A stretch of DNA of 64,000 nucleotides from Zhengella sedimenti (GCF_046506625.1 NZ_JBKFFP010000006.1:186001-250000); one strand, 5' to 3'. Numbered from the stretch's first letter, positions 1 through 9,541 are shown. Numbers and translations: made by a program. The notes: generated from the sequence alone by a model not told the origin.

Positions 1-961
1 TGCGCGCCGCTTCGTCCCGTGCACCGCCATGGCCGAAAATGTCGTGCCGTTCGCCGCACTTGGTGCAGATGAAGTAGCTCATGTTCTCCACCAGGCCGAG
101 CACCGGGACATCGACGCGGTTGAACATGTTCAACCCCTTGCGGGCATCGATGAGCGCGAGGTCCTGCGGCGTCGAGACGATCACGGCACCGGCCAGCGGC
201 ACGGACTGCGCCATGGTCAGCTGCGCGTCGCCCGTGCCGGGCGGCATGTCGACCACCAGCACGTCGAGCTCGCCCCATTCCACTTCATTGAGCATCTGCT
301 TGAGCGCGGACATCACCATGGGCCCGCGCCAGATCACCGGCGTGTCCTCGTCGACCATGAAGCCCATGGACATGACCTTCACGCCATAGCGCTCCATCGG
401 CTTGAGCTTCTTTTCCGATGCCAGTTCCGGATTGCCCGACAGCTTCAGCAGGCGCGGCATGGACGGCCCGTAGATGTCGGCATCGAGAATGCCGACCTTC
501 AGGCCGAGACCCTTCAGCCCCAGCGCCAGGTTGACCGTGGTCGTCGACTTCCCGACGCCGCCCTTGCCCGATGCCACGGCGATGATCGCCGCGATCCCCG
601 GAATGCCGGCGGGCTTGGGCGGCTGGGCCTGCTTCGGGGGCTGGCTGGGCGCCTGCGGCTCCGGCGGCATTTTCGGCGGTTGCGACGGTGCCGCGCCCGG
701 CTTGCGTTCCGCGGTCAGCACGGCCATCGCCGAGGTGATCCCGTCGACCTGCATCGCCGCCGTCTCGGCCGCCGCGCGCAAGGGCTCCAGCTTCTCCGCC
801 AGGTCCGCCGGAACCGAAATGGAAAAGAAGGCCTTGCCGTCGATGATGACGACCTGCGAGGTCATGCCCAGATCGACGATATTCCCCGTACCGTCCGGGC
901 CTGCCACGCGCTTGAGTTGTTCGACGACTTGCGATTTGAGATCGGACACGGCCTTCACCAC
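1..961 (-). CDS. mrp: Mrp/ApbC-type Fe-S cluster carrier ATPase (3' part missing)
   Basis: Cytosolic P-loop ATPase of the Mrp/NBP35 family, which carries and delivers iron-sulfur clusters. The frame contains the deviant Walker A SGKGGVGKST (about residues 126-135), followed by the family hallmarks DADIYGPS and MPPGTGD. The N-terminal part (about residues 1-90) is the MIP18/DUF59-like domain, joined by a Pro/Gln-rich linker. I chose the GTG at 961 because this frame has no upstream ATG; a second GTG follows directly. The gene runs off the left edge, so the C-terminal residues, probably including the CxxC pair, are not fully visible. The next gene on this strand is a flavoprotein about 110 bases upstream, so co-transcription is possible but unproven. 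Confidence 0.9.
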   Translation of the reverse strand, partial: MVKAVSDLKSQVVEQLKRVAGPDGTGNIVDLGMTSQVVIIDGKAFFSISVPADLAEKLEPLRAAAETAAMQVDGITSAMAVLTAERKPGAAPSQPPKMPPEPQAPSQPPKQAQPPKPAGIPGIAAIIAVASGKGGVGKSTTTVNLALGLKGLGLKVGILDADIYGPSMPRLLKLSGNPELASEKKLKPMERYGVKVMSMGFMVDEDTPVIWRGPMVMSALKQMLNEVEWGELDVLVVDMPPGTGDAQLTMAQSVPLAGAVIVSTPQDLALIDARKGLNMFNRVDVPVLGLVENMSYFICTKCGERHDIFGHGGARDEAAR

Positions 962-1074
962 TGTTCGGTTCCACTGCCTCGGACATAGGTCATATGATCC
1001 GCTTTGCCAATGGGGCGAAGCGGTGAAACGGATACACGTAATGGAAGAGATTTCTAAAGGATAAGTCCCGTTCC

Positions 1075-2307
1075 TCAAGCGCCCTGACAGGCCTGCAGCC
1101 CGGCTTTCAGCGCCGCCGCGCCTTCCGCGATCTCCGCCTCGCTTGGAGAATAGCCCGCGGCCAGGATGCGCCGCGCCAGCATGTGATCGCCCGGCCGGTT
1201 GACGCTGTCGACCGCGATCAGCCTGCTTCCCGCGAAATGGTAGACGGAAAAGGCATCGCTGTCCGTATCGCCGGCAACGACCCGGCGGTCGGCCCCGATG
1301 GAAATGCCCGCCATCTGAAGTTTGCGCTCGCCCTGGTCCGACCAGAACCACGCCACCGCCTCGTAGGGCTCGTTCGCGCCGAGCATGGTCCGGGCGGCAT
1401 GGCGGGCCTGGTCGGTGGCGTTCTGGACCGATTCCAGCCGCAGCCGCCGGCCGCTCGCCACATGCGGGAAGGAAACGCAATCGCCGATGGCGAAGATGGC
1501 CGGATCGGATGTGGCGAGACGCGCGTCGACGGCAATGCCGTTGTCGGTGTCCAGCCCCGCCGCGACCGCCAGTCCGGTCTCGGGAACGGCACCGATCCCC
1601 ACGATCACCATGTCGGCGGCAACGATGTGTCCTTCACCCACCTGCACGCCCGTCACGGTGCTGCCCTTCGTCTCGATGGAACCGAGCGCCGTTCCGGTCA
1701 GGACCGTGATGCCGAGGCTTTCGTGATAGGCCTTCATGTGCGCGGAAACTTCCGGGGAAACCGCGCGCCCCAGCAGGCGATCCGCCATTTCCACGACCGT
1801 CACCGCCTTGCCGGCCTGCGCGAAGGTGGCCGCCGCTTCCAGCCCGATGAACCCGCCGCCGATCACCGCGACATTGCGGGCCCCGGCCTTGGCGTCCCGC
1901 AGGGCGCGGGCGTCGTTGGCATTGCGCAGATAGAACACGCCGCGCGCGTCATGGCCCGGACAGGTCAGCCGCCGCGGGCCCGCGCCAGTGGCCAGCAGCA
2001 GTTTCGAATAGGCGAGCACCTGTCCGTCATCCAGCGTGAGCGTCGCCGATTCGCGGTCGATGGACATGGCCGTGCGGCCGAGTTTCAGTTCGACCCCGTT
2101 GTCGCTGTAGAACCCCTCGCCCTTGAGCAGTTGCAGCCCCGCATCGGGCGTCTTCAGGAAGGCCTTGGACAGTGGCGGTTTGTGATAGGGCATGTCCGCG
2201 TCCTGCGAAACCATGACGAGTTCGCCCTTCCAGCCTTCCTGGCGCAGGCTCGCGGCCGCCTGGACGCCGCCATGACCCGCGCCGACGATGATGATCCGAT
2301 CCGTCAC
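1075..2307 (-). CDS. FAD-dependent NAD(P)H:ferredoxin/rubredoxin-type reductase
   Basis: A 410-residue two-dinucleotide-fold flavoprotein of the ferredoxin reductase family, the usual electron donor module for P450s or ring-hydroxylating oxygenases. An FAD-binding GAGHGG stands at residues 8-13. YHKPPLSK, typical of this family, follows near residue 40. The NAD-binding VIGGGFIGLEAA is near residue 150 and the second FAD motif AIGDC near 275. The GTG start at 2307 is preferred over the upstream ATG at 2349 because a strong GAAGGAGAGG sits 5 bases ahead of it and the FAD motif then falls at the normal distance from the N-terminus. It lies 80 bases downstream of the racemase gene on the same strand. 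No oxygenase or ferredoxin is adjacent, so its partner is unknown. Confidence 0.88.
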   Translation of the reverse strand: MTDRIIIVGAGHGGVQAAASLRQEGWKGELVMVSQDADMPYHKPPLSKAFLKTPDAGLQLLKGEGFYSDNGVELKLGRTAMSIDRESATLTLDDGQVLAYSKLLLATGAGPRRLTCPGHDARGVFYLRNANDARALRDAKAGARNVAVIGGGFIGLEAAATFAQAGKAVTVVEMADRLLGRAVSPEVSAHMKAYHESLGITVLTGTALGSIETKGSTVTGVQVGEGHIVAADMVIVGIGAVPETGLAVAAGLDTDNGIAVDARLATSDPAIFAIGDCVSFPHVASGRRLRLESVQNATDQARHAARTMLGANEPYEAVAWFWSDQGERKLQMAGISIGADRRVVAGDTDSDAFSVYHFAGSRLIAVDSVNRPGDHMLARRILAAGYSPSEAEIAEGAAALKAGLQACQGA

Positions 2308-2387
2308 GCTGACCTCTCCTTCAAGCTGGGACGCGCCTGTTTCGCTCACGGCTTTTGGAACGTCCGCGCGCCCTTGGCAAGGCCATG

Positions 2388-3476
2388 CTATCCGCGCCCG
2401 ATGCCGGCCAGGATCTCCGCCCGGTTGCCGTCGCGGGCCGGAGACGGACGCAACGCGGTTGCCGGAGCACCGTCGAACCTTGGTGCCGCCATTGCCTGCA
2501 GCACGCCGTCAGGCGCCTGCCAGACCCCGCGCGCGGCCATGTGCGGATCGTCTCGCGCGTCTTCCGGCGCGTGAACCGGTCCCGCGCAGGCATCCGATCC
2601 GGCGAAGACCTCCGTCCATTCCGCCTTCGTGCGGCTTGCGAAAAGGGCCTCCATGCGCGTGTTCAGATCCGGCCAGCGGCGCTGGTCGAACTGGTGCCGG
2701 AAGTCCGGATCCTCCGAAAGCCCGAGTTTTTCCAGCAGGATGCCGTAGAATTTCGGCTCCAGGCTCTGCACCGAGAAGAAGCCGCCATCACTTGTCCGGT
2801 AGGTCCGGCTCCAGTGCGGCCCGTCCAGCAGGCTGCGCCCGCGTTCCTTCGCCAGTCCCCCCGCCTGTTTCAGCGACATGAGCAGGTTCATCATGTGCGC
2901 GGTGCCGTCGACGATGGCGGCGTCGACCACCGTGCCCTTCCCGGTCGAACGCGCATTGAGAATGCCGGACAGGATGCCGATGGCCAGGTAGAGTGCACCG
3001 CCACCGATGTCGCCCACGACGGTCGGCGGCAGGATCGGGCATTGTCCGGCCGGGGAAGCATACCATGCCGCGCCCGACAGCGAGGCGTAGTTCAGGTCGT
3101 GGCCGGCCTCAAGGGCGCGCGGACCGTCCTGGCCCCAGCCGGTCATGCGGCCATAGACCAGCGGCGGACGCACGGCGTGGCATTCGGCGGGCCCAAGGCC
3201 GAGCCGTTCCATGACGCCTGGCCGGAACCCCTCGATCAGCCCGTCGGCTGTCTTCACGAGATCAAGGAAGACCGCCTTGTCGTCGTCCTTCTTCAGGTCG
3301 AGCGCGATGGAGCGCTTGCCGCGGTCGAGCAGGTTTTCGGTTGGCGCACCGGGTGCGGTCGAGCCGTCGGGGCGATGCACGACGATGACGTCGGCGCCCA
3401 GATCGGCCAGCAACATGCCGCAGAACGGCCCCGGCCCAAGCCCCTCGACCTCAAGTATCCTGACACCCTGCAGCAT
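2388..3476 (-). CDS. Alpha-methylacyl-CoA racemase (class III CoA-transferase fold)
   Basis: A 362-residue member of the CaiB/BaiF superfamily. The GHDLNY motif and the VGDIGGG motif place the racemase catalytic pair at His126 and Asp156, the same numbers as in the characterised mycobacterial racemase (family knowledge). This favours epimerisation of 2-methylacyl-CoA esters over CoA transfer. The ATG at 3476 follows GGAGGACGGGA closely. The gene diverges from the dehalogenase-like hydrolase with 111 bases between starts. The physiological substrate is not evident. Branched-chain acyl-CoA breakdown is plausible since isobutyryl-CoA dehydrogenase lies in the same window, but that is inference. 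Confidence 0.85.
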   Translation of the reverse strand: MLQGVRILEVEGLGPGPFCGMLLADLGADVIVVHRPDGSTAPGAPTENLLDRGKRSIALDLKKDDDKAVFLDLVKTADGLIEGFRPGVMERLGLGPAECHAVRPPLVYGRMTGWGQDGPRALEAGHDLNYASLSGAAWYASPAGQCPILPPTVVGDIGGGALYLAIGILSGILNARSTGKGTVVDAAIVDGTAHMMNLLMSLKQAGGLAKERGRSLLDGPHWSRTYRTSDGGFFSVQSLEPKFYGILLEKLGLSEDPDFRHQFDQRRWPDLNTRMEALFASRTKAEWTEVFAGSDACAGPVHAPEDARDDPHMAARGVWQAPDGVLQAMAAPRFDGAPATALRPSPARDGNRAEILAGIGRG

Positions 3477-3587
3477 TCCCGTCCTCCGCTCCGCATTGCC
3501 GGCGCAAGGAAAGACCGCCCGGCCTTGCCCGTCAACTCGGGCAGGACTAGTTTCCGCGCCGGAGAGACAGCAGGAGGGTCGCAATCC

Positions 3588-4463
3588 ATGTTCGACGGCT
3601 TTCGCCAGGGCCGGCACGAGACCGGCATGGCCAATATCGCCTATGTCACCGGAGGCGACGGCCCGCCCGTGCTCCTGCTGCATGGTTTCCCGCAGACGAA
3701 GGCCATGTGGGCGAGGATTGCCCCGCAACTGGCGCAGACGCACACCGTCGTCGCTGCCGACCTGCGCGGCTACGGCGATTCGTCGAAGCCGGTGAACGGG
3801 CCCGACTGCGGCAATTACTGTTTCCGTGCCATGGCCGACGACATGGTCTCGCTCATGCTCTCGCTCGGCCATGAGACGTTTCACCTGGTCGGCCACGACC
3901 GAGGCGGGCGCACGGCCCACAGGCTGGCGCTCGACCATCCGGCGCGGGTGGGAACGCTCACCGTCATGGACATCATTCCCACCCGGACGGTCTTTGCCGA
4001 AGGCGGTCCGAAGACCGCCCATGCCTATTATCACTGGTATTTCCTGGCACAGCCGCACCCTTTCCCCGAAACGATGATCGGCCACGACCCCGATCTCTTC
4101 TTCGAGAATTGCCTGTCGGGCTGGGGCCCGGACGGCCTCACCGCGTTCGACGGTGAACAGCTTGCCGAATACCGGCGCTGCTGGCGCGATCCGGACGCCA
4201 TCCGCGCCATGTGCGCCGATTATCGTGCCGCGTGGCTGGTCGACTGGCCGATGGACGAAAGCGGCCGCGACAGCCGCATCGCCTGCCCGGTCCATGTACT
4301 CTATGGGGCCGAAGGGCTGATGGCGAAACAGTTCGACGTGCCGGCCGAATGGCGCCGCTGCTGCGACGAGGTTACCGGCCAGGCCATGCCCGGCGGACAC
4401 TTCTTCCCGGACACCGCACCCGATGCGACCGCCACCGCAATCATCGAATTCCTGTCCCGCTGA
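3588..4463 (+). CDS. Alpha/beta hydrolase, probable fluoroacetate/haloacetate dehalogenase
   Basis: A 291-residue cytosolic alpha/beta hydrolase. The nucleophile lies in GHDRGG (Asp104), the acid in VMDIIPT (Asp128) and the base in GGHFFP (His271). The residues known to hold fluoride in fluoroacetate dehalogenase are all present: His149-Trp150 in YYHWYFLAQP and Tyr212 in CADYRA. Arg105 and Arg108 match the carboxylate-binding arginines. Spacing matches the characterised Rhodopseudomonas enzyme with an offset of six to seven residues. An RBS CAGGAGGG precedes the ATG at 3588. The predicted reaction is hydrolytic defluorination of fluoroacetate to glycolate. A closely related epoxide hydrolase or ordinary haloacetate dehalogenase cannot be excluded without an assay. 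Confidence 0.82.
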   Translation: MFDGFRQGRHETGMANIAYVTGGDGPPVLLLHGFPQTKAMWARIAPQLAQTHTVVAADLRGYGDSSKPVNGPDCGNYCFRAMADDMVSLMLSLGHETFHLVGHDRGGRTAHRLALDHPARVGTLTVMDIIPTRTVFAEGGPKTAHAYYHWYFLAQPHPFPETMIGHDPDLFFENCLSGWGPDGLTAFDGEQLAEYRRCWRDPDAIRAMCADYRAAWLVDWPMDESGRDSRIACPVHVLYGAEGLMAKQFDVPAEWRRCCDEVTGQAMPGGHFFPDTAPDATATAIIEFLSR

Positions 4464-4466
4464 ACG

Positions 4467-5243
4467 TCACCCGATGGCCTGGAAAAGCAGGCGAATCGCG
4501 ATCAGCGTCAGCACCGCCAGGATGATCTTGTCGAAGGTATCGCGCGAGATGTGGCGCGCCAGCCAGGCGCCCACCGGCATGCCCGCGAAGATCGGCAGGA
4601 TCGCCGCCGCGCTCAGCAGGAAGCGATGCGCGTCCATGATGCCATAGGCAAACAGCATCGGGATCTGGACCAGTCCCATCATGACGAAGAACACGGTGAC
4701 CGTGGCGACGAAGGTGACGCGTTCCAGCTTCATGGCGTTGAGGAAGCTGAGCGAAACCGGCGCGGAAAGCCCGGACGCGCCGAACAGGATGCCGCCGAGC
4801 GTGCCGAAGAAGGGCGCGAGTTTCTCGGCCAGGGGGTACAGCAACACCCAGCCCGGACGCGCCAGCCGGAAGCCGACATAGACGAACACAGCCAGCGCGA
4901 CGACGAGCGTCAGCGCGGTGCCGGGCAGGTTGGCCAGCAGGACCGTGCCGATGAAGGTGCCAAGCGCCCCGCCGCCGGCAAAGGAGATCATGAAACGCGG
5001 CGGCAATTGCTGCTTGCGATAGGTCCACGCCTGCCAGACATTGGCCAGCAGGTTCGGCACCGCGAAAATGGCGACGGCGACCGGGACATTGAAATAGATC
5101 GCCATGATGGGCACGGCGAGAATCGGCGCGCCCGCCCCCGTGGCTCCCTTGAGCAGCCCGCCGAGGGCCAGTCCGACAATGGCGAGAATGACACCGGTCA
5201 TGCCATGGCTATCGGCCAGACCGGCGTCGAAAGCAAGCTGCAT
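4467..5243 (-). CDS. TSUP (TauE/SafE) family anion permease
   Basis: A 258-residue integral membrane protein with about eight hydrophobic helices in two repeats and the family motif GGLLKGATGAGAP near residues 28-40. Members export or import sulfite, sulfoacetate, sulfate or related organic anions; the substrate cannot be read from sequence. It converges with the dehalogenase gene, whose stop is 3 bases away, so an anion role linked to haloacetate use is conceivable but only positional. The start is uncertain: the ATG at 5243 gives a short polar N-terminus, while the in-frame ATG at 5201 begins right at the first helix. Neither has a convincing ribosome binding site. Confidence 0.82.
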   Translation of the reverse strand: MQLAFDAGLADSHGMTGVILAIVGLALGGLLKGATGAGAPILAVPIMAIYFNVPVAVAIFAVPNLLANVWQAWTYRKQQLPPRFMISFAGGGALGTFIGTVLLANLPGTALTLVVALAVFVYVGFRLARPGWVLLYPLAEKLAPFFGTLGGILFGASGLSAPVSLSFLNAMKLERVTFVATVTVFFVMMGLVQIPMLFAYGIMDAHRFLLSAAAILPIFAGMPVGAWLARHISRDTFDKIILAVLTLIAIRLLFQAIG

Positions 5244-5299
5244 CCCGCGTGAATCAGTTATTCAGGCAGCCGCTGCAACCGCCTGAAACCGTTTGCTCT

Positions 5300-8200
5300 T
5301 CAACCCGCAGCCGCCAGCAGCGAGGCGTTGCCGCCCGCCGCCGTCGTGTCCACGCACAGCGCGCGTTCATGCACATAGGCCGAAGGCGCCAGCCGTTCGT
5401 CGATCAGCCGCACGATGGCGCCCTTGCGCGCAGCCAGTGCCTTGCGCGCCCGCCGCAGGTCGTCCTCGCCGGCATGCAGCGCGACCGCGTCCAGCTTCGC
5501 CTCGCGCAGCAGCCCTTCCTCGGCCACGCCATCGGCCACGGCCAGCGGCAGGCCCTGGCCCGTCAGCGGCTTCAGCGCCTCGACCGCGCCCGGCGCAATC
5601 GCCACCACGGCATTGCCGAAGGCGAGTGCCTGGACAACCTGGTCGAGCAGCACCTCCGCGGATGGTCCGAGGCATAGCACCAGTCCGCGTGCGGCGAGCG
5701 CCAGGCTGTTGCCCTCGCCCGTCGGCCCGGGAAGGTCCACCGGCCCCTGGTCCACGCCCGCGGCGGCGGCAACCGCCGGACCGGCCCGGCCGCGCAGGAC
5801 CTTGCGCAGATGCGTGATGCGGTCGCTCCGCCCGGCCCATTGCAGCGCGGCTTCGGCATCGGGCATGGGCAGGGTGGAAATCGTCTCTCCAGCCAGTGTC
5901 CCGAAATTGCCATCGGCCAGAACCTTGCGGAACCGGCGCAGGTAAAGCGGTCCCCCGGCCTTCGGACCGGTTCCCGACAGGCCCTCGCCGCCAAACGGCT
6001 GGGAGCCGACAATGGCGCCGATCTGGTTGCGGTTGACATAGACATTGCCGGCATGGATGCGGTCGACCACATGCTGCACCCGGTCGTCGATGCGCGTATG
6101 CAGGCCGAAGGTCAGGCCGTAGCCCTTGGCGTTGATCGCCGCGATCACGCTGTCCAGGTGCTCGGCCCTGAAGGTCGCCAAGTGCAGCACGGGTCCGAAG
6201 ATCTCGCGTTCCATCTCCTCGATCCCACGCACCCTGAGGATGTGCGGCGCCACGAAGAGGCCTTCGTCCGGCACGTCAAGTTTCGCCACGAGGCGGCCCT
6301 CGCCGGCCTTTTCCTCGCAATAGGCGGCGATGGCGGACCGCGCCTCCTCGTCGATCACCGGGCCGACATCGGTGGCGATATCGGCGGGATCGCCGACGCT
6401 GAGCGCTTCCATCGCCCCCGTCAGCATGGCCGTCACCTTGTCAGCCACGTCTTCCTGGACGTAGAGCACGCGCAGCGCCGAGCAGCGCTGGCCGGCGCTC
6501 TGGAAAGCCGATGCCACGGCGTCGCGCACCGCCTGTTCCGGCAGCGCCGTGGAATCGACGATCATGGCGTTCAGCCCGCCCGTCTCCGCGATCAGCATGG
6601 CATCCGCCGCACCCGTTTCGGCCAGTTGCCGCTCGATGATCCGCGCCACCTCGGTGGAACCGGTGAAGCAGACGCCGTTAAGACCCGGCAAGGCGGTCAG
6701 CGTGGCGCCAACCGTCTCGCCGTCGCCGGGCAGCAATTGCAGCACCGCGTCGGGCACGCCTGCCTGGTGGAGGATTTCCACCGCGCGCGCGGCGATCAGC
6801 GGCGTCTGCTCGGCCGGCTTGGCAAGCACGGCATTGCCGGTGACGAGCGCGGCGGCCACCTGCCCGGTGAAGATCGCCAGAGGGAAGTTCCACGGCGAGA
6901 TGCAGGCAATGACGCCGCGTGCTTGCGAACCGCCCTCCGCCTTCACGGCCTCCGCCGCATAGTAGTGCAGGAAGTCCACCGCCTCGCGCACTTCGGCAAT
7001 CGCGTCGGCGAGTGTCTTTCCGGCCTCGCGCGCGCACAGCGCATAGAATTCCTCTGCATGCTTTTCATAGAGCCCGGCGGCGGCCGACAGGATGGCGGCG
7101 CGTTGGCGGGCGCCCAGCGCTTCCCATTCCCCTTGCGCGGCGCGCGCGGCTTCATGCGCGGCGATCACGTCCTGGGCGGTGGCGTCACGGCAATGGCCGA
7201 CGACATCGGCCGGCACCGCCGGATTGCGCACCGCATGGCCTTCGCCCGATACCGGCCGGCCGGGCACGCCCGGTTTCGCCTCCCACTGGTGCGGCGCCAT
7301 GAATGGCGCCCGCGCCGCTGCCATCCGCGCCAGGTCCAGCGGATCGGTGAAGTCGCGCCCGCGCGAATTGGCCCGGTCCGGGAGGAACACGTCGGCCGGA
7401 CGCCGGATGGCGGGATTGGGTGCAGCGCCGGACGCCAGCACGGCTTCGACAGGATCGCGCGCAATCTCCTCCGGCGGCACGTCCTCGTCCACGATCTGGT
7501 GCACGAAGGAGGAATTGGCCCCGTTTTCCAGCAGCCGGCGCACGAGGTAGGCCAGAAGGTCGGAATGCTGGCCCACCGGCGCATAGATGCGGCAGCGCGT
7601 CCCCTCGCCCTTGCGGATGGCCTCGTGCAGCGTCTCGCCCATGCCATGCAGGCGCTGGAATTCGAAACAGTCCCTGTCCGGCGCCATGGCGAGAATGGCC
7701 GCGGCGGTATGCGCGTTATGCGTGGCGAATTGCGGATAGATGCGGTCCGTCATGGACAACAGCTTGCGCGCGCAGGCGAGATAGGAGACGTCCGTGTGCG
7801 TCTTGCGGGTAAAGACCGGATAGCCCGGCAGGCCCATCACCTGCGCCCGCTTGATCTCGCTGTCCCAGTAGGCGCCCTTGACGAGGCGCACCATGATGCG
7901 CCGGTCATGCTTTTCAGCCAGGGCGTGCAGCCAGTCGAGCACGAACGGCGCGCGCGGACCGTAGGCCTGCACTACCACGCCGAAACCGTCCCAGCCCTCA
8001 AGCCAGGGATCGGCCAGGACGCGTTCGATCACGTCGAGCGAAATGTCCAGCCGGTCGGCCTCTTCCGCGTCGATGTTGAGCCCCATGCGGGCGTCCTTGG
8101 CCGCCTGGGCGAGCGTCAGCAGCCGCGACGTCATCTCGGGCAGCATGGTCTCGCGCTTCACCGCCTCGTAGCGCGGATGCAGCGCGGAAAGCTTGACCGA

Positions 8201-8920
8201 AATGCCGGGATTGTGCCGGATGTCCGGCTTGTTCGACGATCGCGCCAGTTCCGCGATCGCCCGCGCATAGGCGTTGAAATAGCGCTCCGCATCCTCCGCC
8301 GTGCGTGCCGCCTCGCCCAGCATGTCGTAGGAATAGAGATAGCCCTTGGCGATGAGGTCGCGCCCGCGCTTCACCGCTTCGCCGATGGTGCGGCCGAGCA
8401 CGAATTGGTCTCCCATCTCGCGCATGGCGGCACCGACGGCGCGCCGGATGACCGGTTCGCCGAGACGGCGCACGAGCGAAAGCAGCGTGCCCTCGATGCC
8501 GCGTTCCTCCTCGTCGTCCAGCACGCGGCCCGTCAGCATCAGCGCCCAGGTCGACGCATTGACCATGATGGAGGAGGAATGGCCCTGATGCGCCGACCAG
8601 TCATGCGGCGTGATCTTGTCGCGTATGAGATCGTCGACCGTTTCGGCGTCCGGCACACGCAACAGCGCTTCGGCCAGGCACATCAGCGCCACGCCTTCGC
8701 CGGTCGAAAGGCCGTATTCGCCGAGGAAGCTCTCCATCATCGTCGGCGCCGAGGAGGAACGCACCGTGCGGACAAGGCCGGCGGCGCGCGCCGAGATCGC
8801 CGCCCGGTCGCCGGACGAAAGGTCCGCCGTATCGATCAGCCGCAGGACGGTGGCGGTCTCTTCGGCGATCATGTTGTTGCGCATGTCCGCGCGGATGAGG
8901 TCGAGATCGGGCTGGGTCAT
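5300..8920 (-). CDS. putA: Bifunctional proline dehydrogenase / L-glutamate-gamma-semialdehyde dehydrogenase
   Basis: A 1206-residue PutA that oxidises proline to glutamate. The proline dehydrogenase barrel carries RLVKGAYWDSEIKR near residue 348. The aldehyde dehydrogenase half has ISPWNFPLAIF, the general-base glutamate in AETGG near residue 778 and the catalytic cysteine in GQRCSALR near residue 812. About 200 residues follow the dehydrogenase, as in long (type B) PutAs with an extra C-terminal ALDH-like domain. There is no N-terminal ribbon-helix-helix DNA-binding domain, so this PutA should not repress itself. Control is likely by the divergent Lrp-type regulator. GGAGA lies 6 bases before the ATG at 8920. 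Confidence 0.96.
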   Translation of the reverse strand: MTQPDLDLIRADMRNNMIAEETATVLRLIDTADLSSGDRAAISARAAGLVRTVRSSSAPTMMESFLGEYGLSTGEGVALMCLAEALLRVPDAETVDDLIRDKITPHDWSAHQGHSSSIMVNASTWALMLTGRVLDDEEERGIEGTLLSLVRRLGEPVIRRAVGAAMREMGDQFVLGRTIGEAVKRGRDLIAKGYLYSYDMLGEAARTAEDAERYFNAYARAIAELARSSNKPDIRHNPGISVKLSALHPRYEAVKRETMLPEMTSRLLTLAQAAKDARMGLNIDAEEADRLDISLDVIERVLADPWLEGWDGFGVVVQAYGPRAPFVLDWLHALAEKHDRRIMVRLVKGAYWDSEIKRAQVMGLPGYPVFTRKTHTDVSYLACARKLLSMTDRIYPQFATHNAHTAAAILAMAPDRDCFEFQRLHGMGETLHEAIRKGEGTRCRIYAPVGQHSDLLAYLVRRLLENGANSSFVHQIVDEDVPPEEIARDPVEAVLASGAAPNPAIRRPADVFLPDRANSRGRDFTDPLDLARMAAARAPFMAPHQWEAKPGVPGRPVSGEGHAVRNPAVPADVVGHCRDATAQDVIAAHEAARAAQGEWEALGARQRAAILSAAAGLYEKHAEEFYALCAREAGKTLADAIAEVREAVDFLHYYAAEAVKAEGGSQARGVIACISPWNFPLAIFTGQVAAALVTGNAVLAKPAEQTPLIAARAVEILHQAGVPDAVLQLLPGDGETVGATLTALPGLNGVCFTGSTEVARIIERQLAETGAADAMLIAETGGLNAMIVDSTALPEQAVRDAVASAFQSAGQRCSALRVLYVQEDVADKVTAMLTGAMEALSVGDPADIATDVGPVIDEEARSAIAAYCEEKAGEGRLVAKLDVPDEGLFVAPHILRVRGIEEMEREIFGPVLHLATFRAEHLDSVIAAINAKGYGLTFGLHTRIDDRVQHVVDRIHAGNVYVNRNQIGAIVGSQPFGGEGLSGTGPKAGGPLYLRRFRKVLADGNFGTLAGETISTLPMPDAEAALQWAGRSDRITHLRKVLRGRAGPAVAAAAGVDQGPVDLPGPTGEGNSLALAARGLVLCLGPSAEVLLDQVVQALAFGNAVVAIAPGAVEALKPLTGQGLPLAVADGVAEEGLLREAKLDAVALHAGEDDLRRARKALAARKGAIVRLIDERLAPSAYVHERALCVDTTAAGGNASLLAAAG

Positions 8921-9050
8921 CGCGGGTCTCCACATTCAGTTTCAACCAGCTTATCATGTCAGCACAGACCTTTCGGCTTGCCAAGGAACACCGTGTAGTC
9001 TAATCGACTATTTTAAAGCCATATATCAATTCATTTGAACTGGACATTGG
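8921..9050. promoter_or_regulatory. putA-putR divergent promoter region
   Basis: This 130-base gap between divergent start codons is clearly more AT-rich than its surroundings, especially 9001-9040. It contains the inverted repeat TAGTC-N5-GACTA at 8996-9010. Lrp/AsnC regulators commonly bind such short AT-rich dyads and control the divergent gene, so this is the best candidate for the PutR operator. The individual -10 and -35 boxes cannot be assigned with confidence. Confidence 0.55.
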
Positions 9051-9503
9051 ATGACCACGGACCATCTGGACCGCATTGACCGGACCATACTGAAGATCCT
9101 CGCCCGCGACGGACGCATCTCCATGGCCGCGCTGGCCGAACAGGCAGGCCTGTCAAAGACGCCGGTGCAGGCCCGGGTGAAACGGCTGGAAAGCGAGGGC
9201 TACATTCGCGGCTATGTCGCGCTTGTCGATGCCGAGCGCATGGGCCATGGGCACATCGCCTTCGTGCAGGTCTCGCTGACCGATACCCGCAGCCACGCCC
9301 TCGACGCCTTCAACCGCGCCGTCCAGAACGTTGCCGAAATCGAGCAGTGCCACATGATCGCGGGCAGCTTCGATTACCTGCTCAAGGTGCGCACAACGGA
9401 TATCGCGGCCTATCGAACCGTGCTGGGCGAGAAGATTTCATCCTTGCCGCACGTGTCGAAGACGTCCACCTTCGTCGCCATGGAGACGGTCAAGGAGCGG
9501 TGA
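9051..9503 (+). CDS. putR: Lrp/AsnC-family regulator, PutR type
   Basis: A 150-residue protein with an N-terminal winged helix-turn-helix (about residues 6-60: LDRIDRTILKILARDGRISM, then LSKTPVQARVKRLE) and a C-terminal RAM/ligand domain containing the usual GSFDYLLKVRT. In alphaproteobacteria, PutR of this family activates putA when proline is present and represses its own gene. Divergence from a PutA lacking its own DNA-binding domain supports this role here. The name rests on family and position. Confidence 0.88.
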   Translation: MTTDHLDRIDRTILKILARDGRISMAALAEQAGLSKTPVQARVKRLESEGYIRGYVALVDAERMGHGHIAFVQVSLTDTRSHALDAFNRAVQNVAEIEQCHMIAGSFDYLLKVRTTDIAAYRTVLGEKISSLPHVSKTSTFVAMETVKER

Positions 9504-9541
9504 CTGCCTGACGCCGTCCGGACGCGCGAAGGGACTGCGCC

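Noticed and set aside
29..988. A 319-codon + strand frame at the left edge
   Set aside because: The minus strand carries the Mrp P-loop and other family motifs; the + frame is His/Arg-rich noise.
2388..4400. A 670-codon reading of the racemase gene
   Set aside because: The first 300 residues are antisense to the dehalogenase gene; the racemase begins at the ATG at 3476 with a strong ribosome binding site.
5300..8920. Trifunctional PutA with autorepressor domain
   Set aside because: The N-terminus begins with the helical arm of the proline dehydrogenase part; no ribbon-helix-helix sequence precedes it.
5810..8998. A 1062-codon open frame on the + strand
   Set aside because: It lies antisense to putA, is His/Arg/Gly-rich with no domain, and is explained by the codon bias of putA in GC-rich DNA.
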